From a virus, in IMG/VR virus record IMGVR_UViG_3300044712_002507, positions 1 through 29,346 of that record: a DNA stretch of 29,346 bases. One strand, given 5' to 3'. This document shows positions 6,872-14,252 of the stretch, piece after piece. The notes beneath the pieces are model-generated. The model was not told the DNA's origin, searched no databases, and saw only the letters and a program-made list of their open reading frames with translations. Position numbers and translations under genes: made by a program. Every line of letters starts with the position of its first letter. Positions within the stretch are counted from its first letter, which is position 1.

Positions 6872-6993
6872 TTTAGGTCTCCTAAATAATATGGGTCTTC
6901 GGTTGATCCCTCCGGATCTTACTCTCGGATGGCTGCCAACGGCGGCGTGTGGGTGTGTGTACTCGGTTTCGTTTCACCTCCTCTCTTTTATCT

Positions 6994-7040
6994 ATTATAC
7001 ATCGCGAACATGAAACTCTCATGAGAATTACATGAGAGTT
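6994..7040 (-). promoter_or_regulatory. Repeat promoter P5
   Basis: TATAAT at 6994-6999. Repeats at 7009-7015 (TTTCATG), 7020-7026 and 7031-7037 are 11 bp apart. The transcript leader (about 6872-6988) contains a strong GAGGAGG followed by a GTG that could start a 31-codon frame to 6882, but ribosome site and start would overlap. Confidence 0.85.
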
Positions 7041-7061
7041 TCACTTCGCTTTATACCCGTT

Positions 7062-7199
7062 TTAGAACAACTTTTTCGTAAACACCTCATCATCCATATC
7101 CATATCGAAAACGAACAAACTCAATCCACTATTCCAATCGAACCCTACCATCCACTTCCCAATAATCAATCCAATCATTCCGGTTTCACGTGTGAACAT
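7062..7199 (-). CDS. Small hypothetical protein (45 aa)
   Basis: The ATG at 7199 lies about 20 bp below a repeat promoter and behind AAGGAG with an 8-bp spacer. The product has a hydrophobic N-terminal half (GMIGLIIGKWMVGFDW), then SLFVFDMDMDDEVFTKKLF. Codon use is rich in A/T and unlike its neighbours. It forms a single-gene transcription unit. The dedicated promoter and good ribosome site make it believable despite its size; function unknown. Confidence 0.6.
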   Translation of the reverse strand: MFTRETGMIGLIIGKWMVGFDWNSGLSLFVFDMDMDDEVFTKKLF

Positions 7200-7220
7200 T
7201 TTTTATTTCTCCTTACTTAT

Positions 7221-7268
7221 ATTATACCGGGGCAACATGAGAATAACATGAGAATTACATGAGAGTTT
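7221..7268 (-). promoter_or_regulatory. Repeat promoter P6
   Basis: TATAAT at 7221-7226 with perfect TCTCATG copies at 7236-7242, 7247-7253 and 7258-7264, 11 bp apart. It drives the 45-residue gene at 7062-7199. Element E2 adjoins it at 7269. Confidence 0.88.
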
Positions 7269-7342
7269 GTACGATGCGTTGTACGCGAATTTGGCAGGCT
7301 GGCTTACCCTTTGGGCGCAGGGATCCGTACAACGCATCGTAC
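7269..7342. repeat. Inverted-repeat element E2
   Basis: A 74-bp element with perfectly complementary 16-bp arms (GTACGATGCGTTGTAC at one end and its complement at the other). The inner 42 bp share TGGCTTACCCT and GGGATCCGTACAAC with E1. It lies between the terminator of the upstream gene and promoter P6. Confidence 0.85.
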
Positions 7343-7355
7343 CGGAGAACACAAA

Positions 7356-7376
7356 ACCCCGCTTATTAGGCGGGGT
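7356..7376 (-). terminator. Rho-independent terminator
   Basis: On the minus strand ACCCCGC and GCGGGGT form a 7-bp GC stem with a 7-base loop, followed by TTTTGTGTT. It lies 26 bp past the stop of the gene at 7403-8020 and ends the P7 unit. Confidence 0.8.
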
Positions 7377-7402
7377 CTCGTTTGTTGCGGTGGTGGAGTG
7401 GT

Positions 7403-8020
7403 TTACTCTTCGTCGGCGATGGCTAACAGTCTCGCGATGGTGACGTCGCAATCCAACCCGAGGAGGTCTAATTGCTTGCGGGCTTCGGTGGCTAACCGTT
7501 TCAGTTCGCGGCGAGCGTAGTTACGACGATTGCGGGCGTCATTGGCCTGCTGGCGGGCTTCAGCTTCCTGAATCTGCTGTTTTACGGTGGTGTTGCCCAA
7601 GCGCTTCAACATTCCCGGAATCGTGAGGCAACCGGTACGTTCTTGATAGTTGCCGTAGCGCCCTGTCTTTTTGGTCCACACATCGTTGATCATGTCGCCC
7701 AATTCCATCGATAACGAAATGTAATCGCTGCGGGTCCAGCTAGTGCTGTGGTTACGATTGGCTTCCTGGAGACCGTAGGTCGTTTCGCGGTGGCGAGGAG
7801 GGCGCTGAGCTTCGGCTTCTTTGATCAGGCGGTCGTAATCCGGCGTCCCGTAGGCGTCATTTGCGGCGTCCCACATCGGGGTCCAAGCTTCGTAAGCTTC
7901 TTTGCTGTCGTAAACCATTTCGATGCGATCCCACATGGTCCAGCGGGTTTCGGCATAGTGGCGGTGGCTGGCGATGAAAGCTACGAGTTCTTCTAAGGTG
8001 GTTACACTGTGTTGAGTCAT
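7403..8020 (-). CDS. Hypothetical 205-aa helical protein
   Basis: The start at 8020 follows AGGAG; the longer frame from 8086 would begin inside promoter P7. The protein is strongly helical. A first part holds TLEELVAFIASHRHYAETRW and a WTPMWDAANDAYGTPDYDRLIKEAE stretch. The C-terminal third is a long Arg/Ala/Gln-rich coiled-coil-like helix (QQIQEAEARQQANDARN, RRELKRLATEARKQL). There is no membrane segment or metal site and no family was recognised. It forms its own transcription unit with terminator, which implies regulated, separate expression. Confidence 0.75.
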   Translation of the reverse strand: MTQHSVTTLEELVAFIASHRHYAETRWTMWDRIEMVYDSKEAYEAWTPMWDAANDAYGTPDYDRLIKEAEAQRPPRHRETTYGLQEANRNHSTSWTRSDYISLSMELGDMINDVWTKKTGRYGNYQERTGCLTIPGMLKRLGNTTVKQQIQEAEARQQANDARNRRNYARRELKRLATEARKQLDLLGLDCDVTIARLLAIADEE

Positions 8021-8068
8021 TTTCAATCTCCTGTTTGGTCTGTTTGTGTTCGTTCGTTCTATATATTT

Positions 8069-8125
8069 ATTATACAGGCCCAACATGAGAGGTACATGAG
8101 AATAACATGAGAATATGATGAGAGT
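8069..8125 (-). promoter_or_regulatory. Repeat promoter P7
   Basis: TATAAT at 8069-8074 with repeats at 8084-8090, 8095-8101, 8106-8112 and an imperfect fourth at 8117-8123 (TCTCATC). All are 11 bp apart. The last one abuts the stop codon of the lipoprotein gene. Confidence 0.87.
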
Positions 8126-8623
8126 CTAGGGTTGCGGTGTGGCCGCCTGTTGGGTCAGCATCGCGTGTTGTGTTGCAGCCATGGGCATGTCAATCGGTGT
8201 AATCTCCGGAGTTGGCGGAACCGCCGTTGGTTGACCGGTGGGCGTTGGAATGACAATGGTAGGCGCCTCGGTCGCCGTCGCTAATGGTTCCGGGGTTGCG
8301 GTCACAACTACAACGACGACTTCCGGCGTGGCTGTGGGAATAAGCTCATTTTCGGCGGCCAGCAGCACACCCGCCTTGGGCGGGGTCGCGGTAGTCGTAA
8401 TGGTCGCCGTTGCTGGGGCCGGAGCTAAGACTGGAGCCGCCTCTACTGAAACGGGCTGCGCCAGAGTCGCCGTTGTGGTCGCCGGCAATAAGGTTACGGT
8501 GGGGGTCGCCGATGCGGTTGCGGTTGCGGTTGCAGCAGGTGTGGCTAATGGGGCCAAGACGACCTCGTTAGTACAGCCTACCAACAGGGCGACTACAAGG
8601 ATGATCAAGGTTCTAGTTTTCAT
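8126..8623 (-). CDS. Thr/Ala/Pro-rich lipoprotein
   Basis: The start at 8623 overlaps the stop of the preceding gene by 11 bp and follows GAGG. The product has a lipoprotein signal peptide: MKTRTL, a hydrophobic core, and the lipobox LVGC with Cys17. The rest (about 148 residues) is a low-complexity chain of Thr, Ala, Pro and Val with TPTATPE- and TATPEPLATAT-like units and no folded domain. It would be an envelope-anchored extended tether. It could be a spanin-like or superinfection-related lipoprotein, but no domain supports either. Such linkers are typical of Chloroflexota surface proteins, hinting at the host. Confidence 0.75.
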   Translation of the reverse strand: MKTRTLIILVVALLVGCTNEVVLAPLATPAATATATASATPTVTLLPATTTATLAQPVSVEAAPVLAPAPATATITTTATPPKAGVLLAAENELIPTATPEVVVVVVTATPEPLATATEAPTIVIPTPTGQPTAVPPTPEITPIDMPMAATQHAMLTQQAATPQP

Positions 8624-9101
8624 CTTCAATGTCCTCAATTTCAATATCGGTTGGTCCGGGCCAGAATTCAATAGTGCCTACGTCGATGCAAGAACAGTCA
8701 AACGGAGGCACACCGTTCTGCTGGGGCAGGCCGCAGAAGGGGCAGGTCCGAAGTTGCTTTAGAACGGCCCGGCGCCGAAAAATGCGGTGGCGTGGATTGC
8801 CGACAAATGTTTCCCGTTCGCCGTCCCAAACGGTATGATCTCGGACCCACCCCATAAAGCGCCACCATTCCTTGTCTTGGGGGATTATGTCGCTGCTGTT
8901 GACGCAGACAATATCGCCCGTTGGGGTGCGGAACTTGTTGATGTAGTAGGGGCCGAATTTGCCGCCTGCAGCAACGGTCTTGAAGTATTGCAGACAAGGG
9001 ATCTCGATTTTCTCGCCTGGGGTACCGAGGTGGTTGCCGGTCGGAGCTGGCTCACGAAAATCGATGATCAATTTTGGCTTAGGCGGTGTGGCGGGCATCA
9101 T
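8613..9101 (-). CDS. Hypothetical protein with zinc-ribbon-like Cys cluster
   Basis: This 162-residue protein starts at 9101, where ATGATG overlaps the stop of the 32-residue membrane peptide gene; the second ATG (9098) is also possible. The middle is rich in aromatic residues (KEWWRFMGWVRDHTVWDG). Near the C terminus a Cys cluster, CPFCG followed by CSC, could bind zinc, and the end is acidic (EIEDIEDEN). It sits in an operon with membrane and lipoprotein genes (P8 unit). Function unknown. Confidence 0.72.
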   Translation of the reverse strand: MMPATPPKPKLIIDFREPAPTGNHLGTPGEKIEIPCLQYFKTVAAGGKFGPYYINKFRTPTGDIVCVNSSDIIPQDKEWWRFMGWVRDHTVWDGERETFVGNPRHRIFRRRAVLKQLRTCPFCGLPQQNGVPPFDCSCIDVGTIEFWPGPTDIEIEDIEDEN

Positions 9102-9196
9102 TCCCTCTTTTCTTCATCTTGGATACATTTCCACAGCCCCGAAAGGACTAGGAATAAAACAATGCCCAAAACGTAGGCGGCTGGGTACATCCACAT
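9098..9196 (-). CDS. Single-TM micropeptide (32 aa)
   Basis: ATG at 9196 lies 11 bp below the stop of the four-TM gene and the stop overlaps the next start (GAATGATG). The product begins MWMYPAAYVLGIVLFLVLSG and ends WKCIQDEEKRE: one membrane helix with an aromatic N-terminal cap and a charged tail. Tight coupling on both sides supports real translation. Function unknown. Confidence 0.6.
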   Translation of the reverse strand: MWMYPAAYVLGIVLFLVLSGLWKCIQDEEKRE

Positions 9197-9206
9197 TTCA
9201 CACCGC

Positions 9207-9944
9207 CTAGTTATGGTTTACGCCGTTCTTCTTGCCGTTCTGGCGATAGCGCGGAACAAGGTCGATATTCTGGTCGCCCAGGAAGCCAGCCACTGCATCC
9301 GCCTTATCGGGATCCACATGGATCACATATTTCTTACCGCGGGGTGTGCCGGCTGTACTGGCGAACTGCTGAGTAGGTTTAGGGGCTGCATTCTCATTGG
9401 TAATCCGGTCGGACACTTCGCCGCGAATGCGATCCGAGATTAGCTTCTTTTTCTCATTGGCCAATACGCGCTTATCCGAGGCCACTAATTTCAGGGCCTC
9501 CTTGTGAATCTCGAATTCCATTTCTCGCTGGGCCCGTTCCCGCTGAAGCTTGGCATCATTAGACAGGTAGTAAAGAGCGGCGCCCACATTGGTGGCCATG
9601 ATCGCAGGTAAACCATACATCAACCCGGTTGCTAGAAAGGCTGGGATGACGTAGCCTTCTAACATGGTCTGGCGCAGAATCATGTCTGCGATACCTGCCG
9701 CCAACGACCCCACGAAGTCCATAAAGATCATGGTCACGGAAACATTGTATTGTTCGTGGGTCGTTGTATGCGACATCGAAATTTCATGCCACAGAAGCAG
9801 ACCAGCTTCGGAGGCAAACAAAAACGCGATCGACAGCCAAACGGATATGTCATTCTTTGGCAGCTGTGACAGTAAGAAGTCTACCGTGCGCCAGCCCGTA
9901 TAGGCAAGCAGTACGAACGAGTAGGCCCTGATAATCCATCTCAT
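9207..9944 (-). CDS. Four-TM membrane protein with coiled-coil and soluble C-terminal domain
   Basis: This 245-residue protein has hydrophobic segments at about 5-25, 35-52, 70-88 and 98-128 (the last including FLATGLMYGLPAIMATNVGAAL). A basic/acidic coiled-coil follows at about 130-180 (QRERAQREMEFEIHKEALKL). The tail is polar with a KKYVIHVDPDKADAVAGFLG segment that looks like a small folded module. It is the first gene of the P8 unit with the micropeptide, Cys-cluster protein and lipoprotein. The gene set suggests an envelope complex, for example superinfection exclusion, but that is only inference. No family recognised. Confidence 0.75.
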   Translation of the reverse strand: MRWIIRAYSFVLLAYTGWRTVDFLLSQLPKNDISVWLSIAFLFASEAGLLLWHEISMSHTTTHEQYNVSVTMIFMDFVGSLAAGIADMILRQTMLEGYVIPAFLATGLMYGLPAIMATNVGAALYYLSNDAKLQRERAQREMEFEIHKEALKLVASDKRVLANEKKKLISDRIRGEVSDRITNENAAPKPTQQFASTAGTPRGKKYVIHVDPDKADAVAGFLGDQNIDLVPRYRQNGKKNGVNHN

Positions 9945-9983
9945 GTCTATTTCCTTTCGTTTCTGAATTTGTTGTACCTTTCA

Positions 9984-10020
9984 ATTATACAACCCGAACA
10001 TGAAAATAACATGAGAATTT
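9984..10020 (-). promoter_or_regulatory. Repeat promoter P8
   Basis: TATAAT at 9984-9989 with repeats at 9999-10005 (TTTCATG) and 10010-10016, 11 bp apart. Only two copies, one imperfect. Drives the four-gene envelope unit at 8126-9944. Confidence 0.8.
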
Positions 10021-10053
10021 CGAGCCAGATGTGCCCCCTCGGTTCACCGGAGG

Positions 10054-10128
10054 CTACTTGACCTTGCGGGGCTTGAATACGAAATAGCCCCAGATGGCTA
10101 CGACAACGACCGCAATTAGTGTAAACAT
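10054..10128 (-). CDS. Single-TM micropeptide downstream of the DNA polymerase (24 aa)
   Basis: Its ATG overlaps the polymerase stop (TAATG) with GGAG placed 9 bp upstream. The product is MFTLIAVVVVAIWGYFVFKP followed by RKVK: one hydrophobic helix with a basic tail. It is too small for family assignment. Position and coupling argue for real translation; a chance open frame remains possible. Confidence 0.5.
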   Translation of the reverse strand: MFTLIAVVVVAIWGYFVFKPRKVK

Positions 10129-12551
10129 TAGATTAGCTCCGGCGGCTGTGCCCACCGAGTGGGGAACGTGCCGTCTTTATTGGAATCGACATCGGCCTTC
10201 CAGGCGACTCGGTGACAATACTTTTCACCCATCTCTTGCATAATTGCCTGGATTCGTTTCGCTTGCGCCGGTGCTTCATGCGGCCAAGCCTCGGCGACAA
10301 TGCTGTCATGGACCATCAAGATCACATCAATACCCTCATCCATGGCCTGACAGGCCGACAGCAGAGTCAAGTCGCTAGCGGTACCGGCAACCGGGGCGTG
10401 CACAGCTGATTTACGCGCATCATCCCGGTTTTGGGAGTTGATGAAGACGAAACGACGCCGACGACCAAATACGGTACTTACATAGGCATTGCGCACCAGG
10501 CTGTTGTATTGATCCACCCGAAACTGGGCTAACTTCGGCATGGCCCGGTTGTAGTCACGAACGAACTGGCGCGCGGCATTGATTGGCAGTCCAGCATCCT
10601 GAGCGAAGGAATATTCCGAACCACCGTATAAATAGCTGAAGTTGAACATTTTGCAACGGACCCGTTGCTCTTTGGTGTATCCAGAACCAAAGATGGCTTT
10701 GGCTACCTTACCGTGCAGGTCTTCGTTATTTCGGTACGCCTCAATCAGAAATGGCTCCTCGCTCAAGTGGGCAGCCACACGCAGCTCAGCCTGGCTGTAG
10801 TCCGCCACAATCAATACTTTACCGGGATCCGCAATAACTGAACCACGTACGATGGCGCCGTCCAAATAAGGATCATAGTCCTCCAATTGGGTCTGTTCTT
10901 CACCAACCGGCCGCGGCAACGTTTGGAAGGCTGGGTCGCGCATTGAAAGCCGCCCGATTTCGGTGCCGTGGATCAAGGTCTCCGGGTGTGCTCGCCCTTT
11001 AGCATCAACCGCCTCGATCAGATTGTCTACGTAGGAACTCTTCAATTTGGCAATGCGACGGTAACGCATCAACAAATCGATGAACTCATGTTTCCCAATC
11101 AACGGGGCTACAGCCTCGTGAGAGGTGGACCGTGGCTTGACCTTGTTAGATTTCACTAACGGCATTTTGAGGATATCATAAATAATGACCGCCACCTGCT
11201 GCGAAGAGCCCAGGTTCAGCTTGGGCTGGTTGAACATGGTCCGGGCCTGCGTTACAATCCGTTCCATCTCCTTTTCCATGGCTGCGCCGGCTCGTTGCAA
11301 ATACGGGATATCAACCCGGATACCGCGCTGTTCCATCTGTGCTAGTTTCGGTTGCGCACGCATGATCACATTACGCCAAGGCCACTCCCACAGGCCCTGT
11401 GCCTTCAGGCGCTGCTCGAATACGCCTTTTATGGCGCGGGTTACAACCACGTCCCATACACCGTATTGGGAGAAGTCTTCAAACGGTACCTTGGAGTAGC
11501 GATCATTACGATTGATCAGGTACCGGCCAACCAACATGGCCTCCCAATCCGGTAACCCAAATTCTTGATAGGCCAACGTTTTCAGACCTAGTTCCCCATT
11601 CTCGTTCAGAATGTAGGCGGCCAGCATGGTGTCGAAATCGACCCGGGTACGCAGACCTAGCTGCGCATTTTGGAATACCATGTCAAAGGTCCCGTTCTGT
11701 GCTACGAAGGTCAAGTCGGTGCGATCAAAGAATTGCTGCAGCACCACCAGGCTCTCCGGGTCGTCATACAACATTTGGTCGCCGACTACCACACCCTCGG
11801 TATCACACCAGGCGATGGATAAGAATAGAATGGCATCCCGGGGCTTGCCGTTATGCGCATACCACTCTGTTTGGTCGGTTTCAATGTCGAATGAGACATC
11901 CTCGTTCACACCGCTGGGGCAGGTGGCCAAGACCTCACGTAACTCCGTCGCCGTTGTAGGAACGATGACCTTGGGCGGCTTATGAATATTGAACCGGGGT
12001 TGTGCTTGCACACCCAGAACTACGCCGATGTCGCGATCAAGATCCCCGGCTTCGGAGGGTTTACGTAAAATGTAGGCCGGATGCCAAGAAGGCAAGATTT
12101 GGAACATGCGACCACCGATTCTTACGTTATGCCACACGCCCCGTTCACTAATATTGTAGTTGGTGAATAAGGATTCCGCGGCTACCTTGCCTAGGGCCAG
12201 GACCTTGCTAGAGGCATGTTGCTGCAGCTCGGCGACCAGCCGTGGGTAACAACAACCTGCGGCCTGCTGTACAATCTGTTCTTTGTAGAGCTCGGTACCG
12301 GGAGGCGGTGCACATAAAGTTGCATTGGTTAGGTATAGTTTGGAAACGTCTCCGCCTCGATTGGTGATCAAGGCTTTCAACAATTTCCCGGGGGGCCCAA
12401 CGAAAGGTTGCCCGTAGGCAACCTCTTCGTTTCCGGGTCCCTCACCAATTACGATCAATGCATCCGCATCTTGGCTACCTGTGGCTGGAATCATAGTTTG
12501 CGCAGACAGGGGACATTGATCACACATGGCGTGAGGTGCTTTAGAGATCAT
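10128..12551 (-). CDS. Fusion of uracil-DNA glycosylase-like domain and family A DNA polymerase
   Basis: This 807-residue protein is the replicative polymerase. Residues 1-180 match a family 4/5 UDG with an iron-sulfur cluster: Cys10 and Cys13 (CDQC), GEGPGNEEVAYGQPFVG at 36-52, TNATLC at 75-80, Cys100/101, and SWHPAYILR at 155-163. A 3'-5' exonuclease follows: DIET at 222-225, then AQNGTFD, and YGVWD for Exo III. The polymerase part has motif A (ADYSQAELR), the O-helix (RCKMFNFSYLYGG, Phe at the position that selects against ddNTPs) and motif C (VHDS). All catalytic residues appear intact. UDG-PolA fusions are known from phages such as SPO1. It overlaps the DpdA-like gene by 11 bp, so DNA modification and replication are co-expressed. 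Confidence 0.93.
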   Translation of the reverse strand: MISKAPHAMCDQCPLSAQTMIPATGSQDADALIVIGEGPGNEEVAYGQPFVGPPGKLLKALITNRGGDVSKLYLTNATLCAPPPGTELYKEQIVQQAAGCCYPRLVAELQQHASSKVLALGKVAAESLFTNYNISERGVWHNVRIGGRMFQILPSWHPAYILRKPSEAGDLDRDIGVVLGVQAQPRFNIHKPPKVIVPTTATELREVLATCPSGVNEDVSFDIETDQTEWYAHNGKPRDAILFLSIAWCDTEGVVVGDQMLYDDPESLVVLQQFFDRTDLTFVAQNGTFDMVFQNAQLGLRTRVDFDTMLAAYILNENGELGLKTLAYQEFGLPDWEAMLVGRYLINRNDRYSKVPFEDFSQYGVWDVVVTRAIKGVFEQRLKAQGLWEWPWRNVIMRAQPKLAQMEQRGIRVDIPYLQRAGAAMEKEMERIVTQARTMFNQPKLNLGSSQQVAVIIYDILKMPLVKSNKVKPRSTSHEAVAPLIGKHEFIDLLMRYRRIAKLKSSYVDNLIEAVDAKGRAHPETLIHGTEIGRLSMRDPAFQTLPRPVGEEQTQLEDYDPYLDGAIVRGSVIADPGKVLIVADYSQAELRVAAHLSEEPFLIEAYRNNEDLHGKVAKAIFGSGYTKEQRVRCKMFNFSYLYGGSEYSFAQDAGLPINAARQFVRDYNRAMPKLAQFRVDQYNSLVRNAYVSTVFGRRRRFVFINSQNRDDARKSAVHAPVAGTASDLTLLSACQAMDEGIDVILMVHDSIVAEAWPHEAPAQAKRIQAIMQEMGEKYCHRVAWKADVDSNKDGTFPTRWAQPPELI

Positions 12552-13293
12552 CGGTACACCAGCCTCTTAGGGTTAGAATATTGCCTACGTAATGGTTTGG
12601 GTTTGGGTCGACATCGTTTTGCAACGACATGCGGCCCCATCGGTCAGGATCGACGCCTTGGCCGGCTTGCGCAGCTGCTAACGGATACCCGGTATCAATG
12701 CCACGTACACCAGCGAAGGCTTCACGAGCCTGTTGAATCTCAGTATGTGGGTTGCCCCACACGCCTAATAGGTGGACATCAAAATTGTTGGTGTAGTCAC
12801 GCGACTTCAGGAACCGCAGTCCTTGAGCCCGGCCACCTAAACGTTCTAAGTGTTTCGGGACACCGATAGTGCGGAATTCACCGCGTAACATGAAGGCCAA
12901 GGTCTGCAGGCAACTAAACCATTCGTCCCAGGTATGGCCTTGTGGAATGATCATACGTTTACGAGGCGGCACTAATTCTGCGAAGGCCAGAGTACGGGCG
13001 ATGGTTTCGTCGGTGTCATAAAGTACATCGGGTAACGCGATCTCGTCCACATACGGCAGGACTCTGGCTACGATGGTTGGGAATGGTACCCGTTCTTCTT
13101 CTGGCTCTGCAGCCCCGTTGTCCAACAGGATGTAATCGCCGCGACGATGTAGCCGGGCGATCTCATTCATGTAACCGGCATCCTTTACCGCCCATTGACC
13201 CAAGAACATTTGGTAGGACGAAAGCACACCGGCCGTGAGTGCGACAGTACGGAAAGAGGGCGCCTGTGGCGGTAAAATGGATGCCAGTTTCAT
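12541..13293 (-). CDS. dpdA: DpdA-like 7-deazaguanine DNA transglycosylase (TGT superfamily)
   Basis: This 250-residue TIM-barrel-like protein probably exchanges guanine in DNA for a 7-deazaguanine base. Features consistent with TGT/DpdA are YILLDNGAAE at 54-63 (Asp58 would match the general acid in the SDSGG region of TGT), DEIALPDVLYD at 83-93, RMIIPQGHTWDEW at 113-125, RTIGVPKH at 141-148 and GIDTGYP at 198-204 (Asp200 as candidate nucleophile). There are only two Cys (128 and 246), so the zinc site of classical TGT is missing, which suits the shorter phage DpdA families. Neighbours folE, queC and DNA polymerase support the role. It has not been aligned, and the DpdA subfamily cannot be named from sequence alone. 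Confidence 0.75.
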   Translation of the reverse strand: MKLASILPPQAPSFRTVALTAGVLSSYQMFLGQWAVKDAGYMNEIARLHRRGDYILLDNGAAEPEEERVPFPTIVARVLPYVDEIALPDVLYDTDETIARTLAFAELVPPRKRMIIPQGHTWDEWFSCLQTLAFMLRGEFRTIGVPKHLERLGGRAQGLRFLKSRDYTNNFDVHLLGVWGNPHTEIQQAREAFAGVRGIDTGYPLAAAQAGQGVDPDRWGRMSLQNDVDPNPNHYVGNILTLRGWCTDDL

Positions 13294-13294
13294 T

Positions 13295-13927
13295 TTATAG
13301 TTGCCCCCGTCCGATCAGGTTCAAGAACTCGGACCGTAACGCTTCCGCGGTCAGGAAAGTACCGCGCATTTCTGATGTGATCATGGCGCCGTTGTGCTTG
13401 TTGGCGCCGCGACAGGCCATGCAGGTGTGCCGGGCCTCTAAAATCACAGCCACACCCATGGCGGCAAGCCGATGCTTGAGATCGTGCGCAATGTGGGCTG
13501 CCATGGCTTCTTGGGTGCAGGGCCGCCGTGCGTAGAAATCGACCAACCGGGGAATCTTGGACAGGCCGACCATGTACTCGTTGGGTACATATCCGACGTG
13601 CGCCATCCCGTAAAATGGTAACAGGTGATGCGCGCACATGGAATGGAACTCGATGTCCTTGACCACGATTAGCTGGTTGGCGGTGGCCTTGAAGGCGGTA
13701 AAGTTGAAGTCCAGCTGGGCCATACCCTGGGCATCCACAACCAGAGGTGCCGAATTTTCTTGCCAGTAGGCCAACACCCGTTCTGCGGTCCGTTTGGCTG
13801 AGTCGTCCCAAACATCGTTACCGAACACGTTCTGGATGACCTGGGTCAGGTTGTGTACGTCGTCGTGGTTGCGATTACCGTTGCCGTTGATTCCGGGAAT
13901 AACAAGTTGCTGCATGTCTTCTTCCAT
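13295..13927 (-). CDS. folE: GTP cyclohydrolase I
   Basis: This enzyme opens and rearranges GTP to 7,8-dihydroneopterin triphosphate, the first step towards preQ0 as well as folate. The start at 13927 is an ATG with GGAG 11 bp away; an upstream TTG at 13948 is less likely. The 210-residue product carries the zinc and active-site motifs FHSMCAHHLLPFYG (Cys98 and His101) and ARHTCMACRG (Cys169), plus GLSKIPRLV. All zinc ligands are present, so this is a type IA enzyme of normal length. It is one bp away from the DpdA-like gene and follows hairpin H1. Phage FolE proteins generally feed deazaguanine rather than folate synthesis. Confidence 0.95.
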   Translation of the reverse strand: MEEDMQQLVIPGINGNGNRNHDDVHNLTQVIQNVFGNDVWDDSAKRTAERVLAYWQENSAPLVVDAQGMAQLDFNFTAFKATANQLIVVKDIEFHSMCAHHLLPFYGMAHVGYVPNEYMVGLSKIPRLVDFYARRPCTQEAMAAHIAHDLKHRLAAMGVAVILEARHTCMACRGANKHNGAMITSEMRGTFLTAEALRSEFLNLIGRGQL

Positions 13928-13954
13928 GATACTATTATCTCCAAACAAAAGTGT

Positions 13955-13976
13955 GGGCGGGCCTTGCGACCCGCCC
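13955..13976. repeat. GC hairpin H1 (identical copy at 17425)
   Basis: GGGCGGG and CCCGCCC (7 bp) enclose CCTTGCGA, and the copy at 17425-17446 is identical, including a few flanking bases. On the minus strand it is followed by ACACTTTTGTTTGG, so it may be a partial terminator or attenuator inside the queC-folE-polA operon. Confidence 0.85.
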
Positions 13977-13982
13977 TGTGGA

Positions 13983-14246
13983 TTAGTTCTGGTTCTGGTT
14001 CCGCAGGTCTTTGACCACTAATTCTGCGTAGCCGGAGATGTCTAGCCAATGATCGATATTAGTTGGATCGGCGAGTACGCGCATCAACTTATTCACGATC
14101 ATGATGAAGGGCAGGTACATACGTGGATACACGGTTAGCAGTGCGTTGATCTCTTTGCCCATTGGATTGAGCCATTCACCGGTCCGCGCCCAAGCATCCC
14201 GATAAGCCTCACGATCCTTGATGACCTTCTTTCCCTCTTCTGGCAT
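13983..14246 (-). CDS. DUF6378-like phage protein
   Basis: This 87-residue protein ends with a segment typical of DUF6378-type phage proteins: MRVLADPTNIDHWLDISGYAEL, where the family shows an HxDxWxDIAGYA signature after a helical YLPFIMIVNKLMRVL. Function is unknown; relatives are common in phage replication and nucleotide-metabolism regions. It follows queC by 6 bp and precedes hairpin H1 and folE, so it is transcribed with the deazaguanine genes. The family link is from memory of the motif, not an alignment. Confidence 0.65.
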   Translation of the reverse strand: MPEEGKKVIKDREAYRDAWARTGEWLNPMGKEINALLTVYPRMYLPFIMIVNKLMRVLADPTNIDHWLDISGYAELVVKDLRNQNQN

Positions 14247-14252
14247 GTTGTC

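Noticed and set aside
6882-6977. 31-codon frame with GTG start in the P5 leader
   Set aside because: The GTG lies within the GAGGAGGTG ribosome-site sequence, so spacing is impossible; product is unremarkable.
8238-8762. 174-codon Val/Ala/Gly-rich frame on the plus strand
   Set aside because: It mirrors the low-complexity lipoprotein gene on the other strand; the absence of stops is due to the Thr/Ala repeats.
13290-13811. 173-codon minus-strand frame overlapping folE
   Set aside because: Shadow of folE in another frame; folE has all its catalytic motifs.
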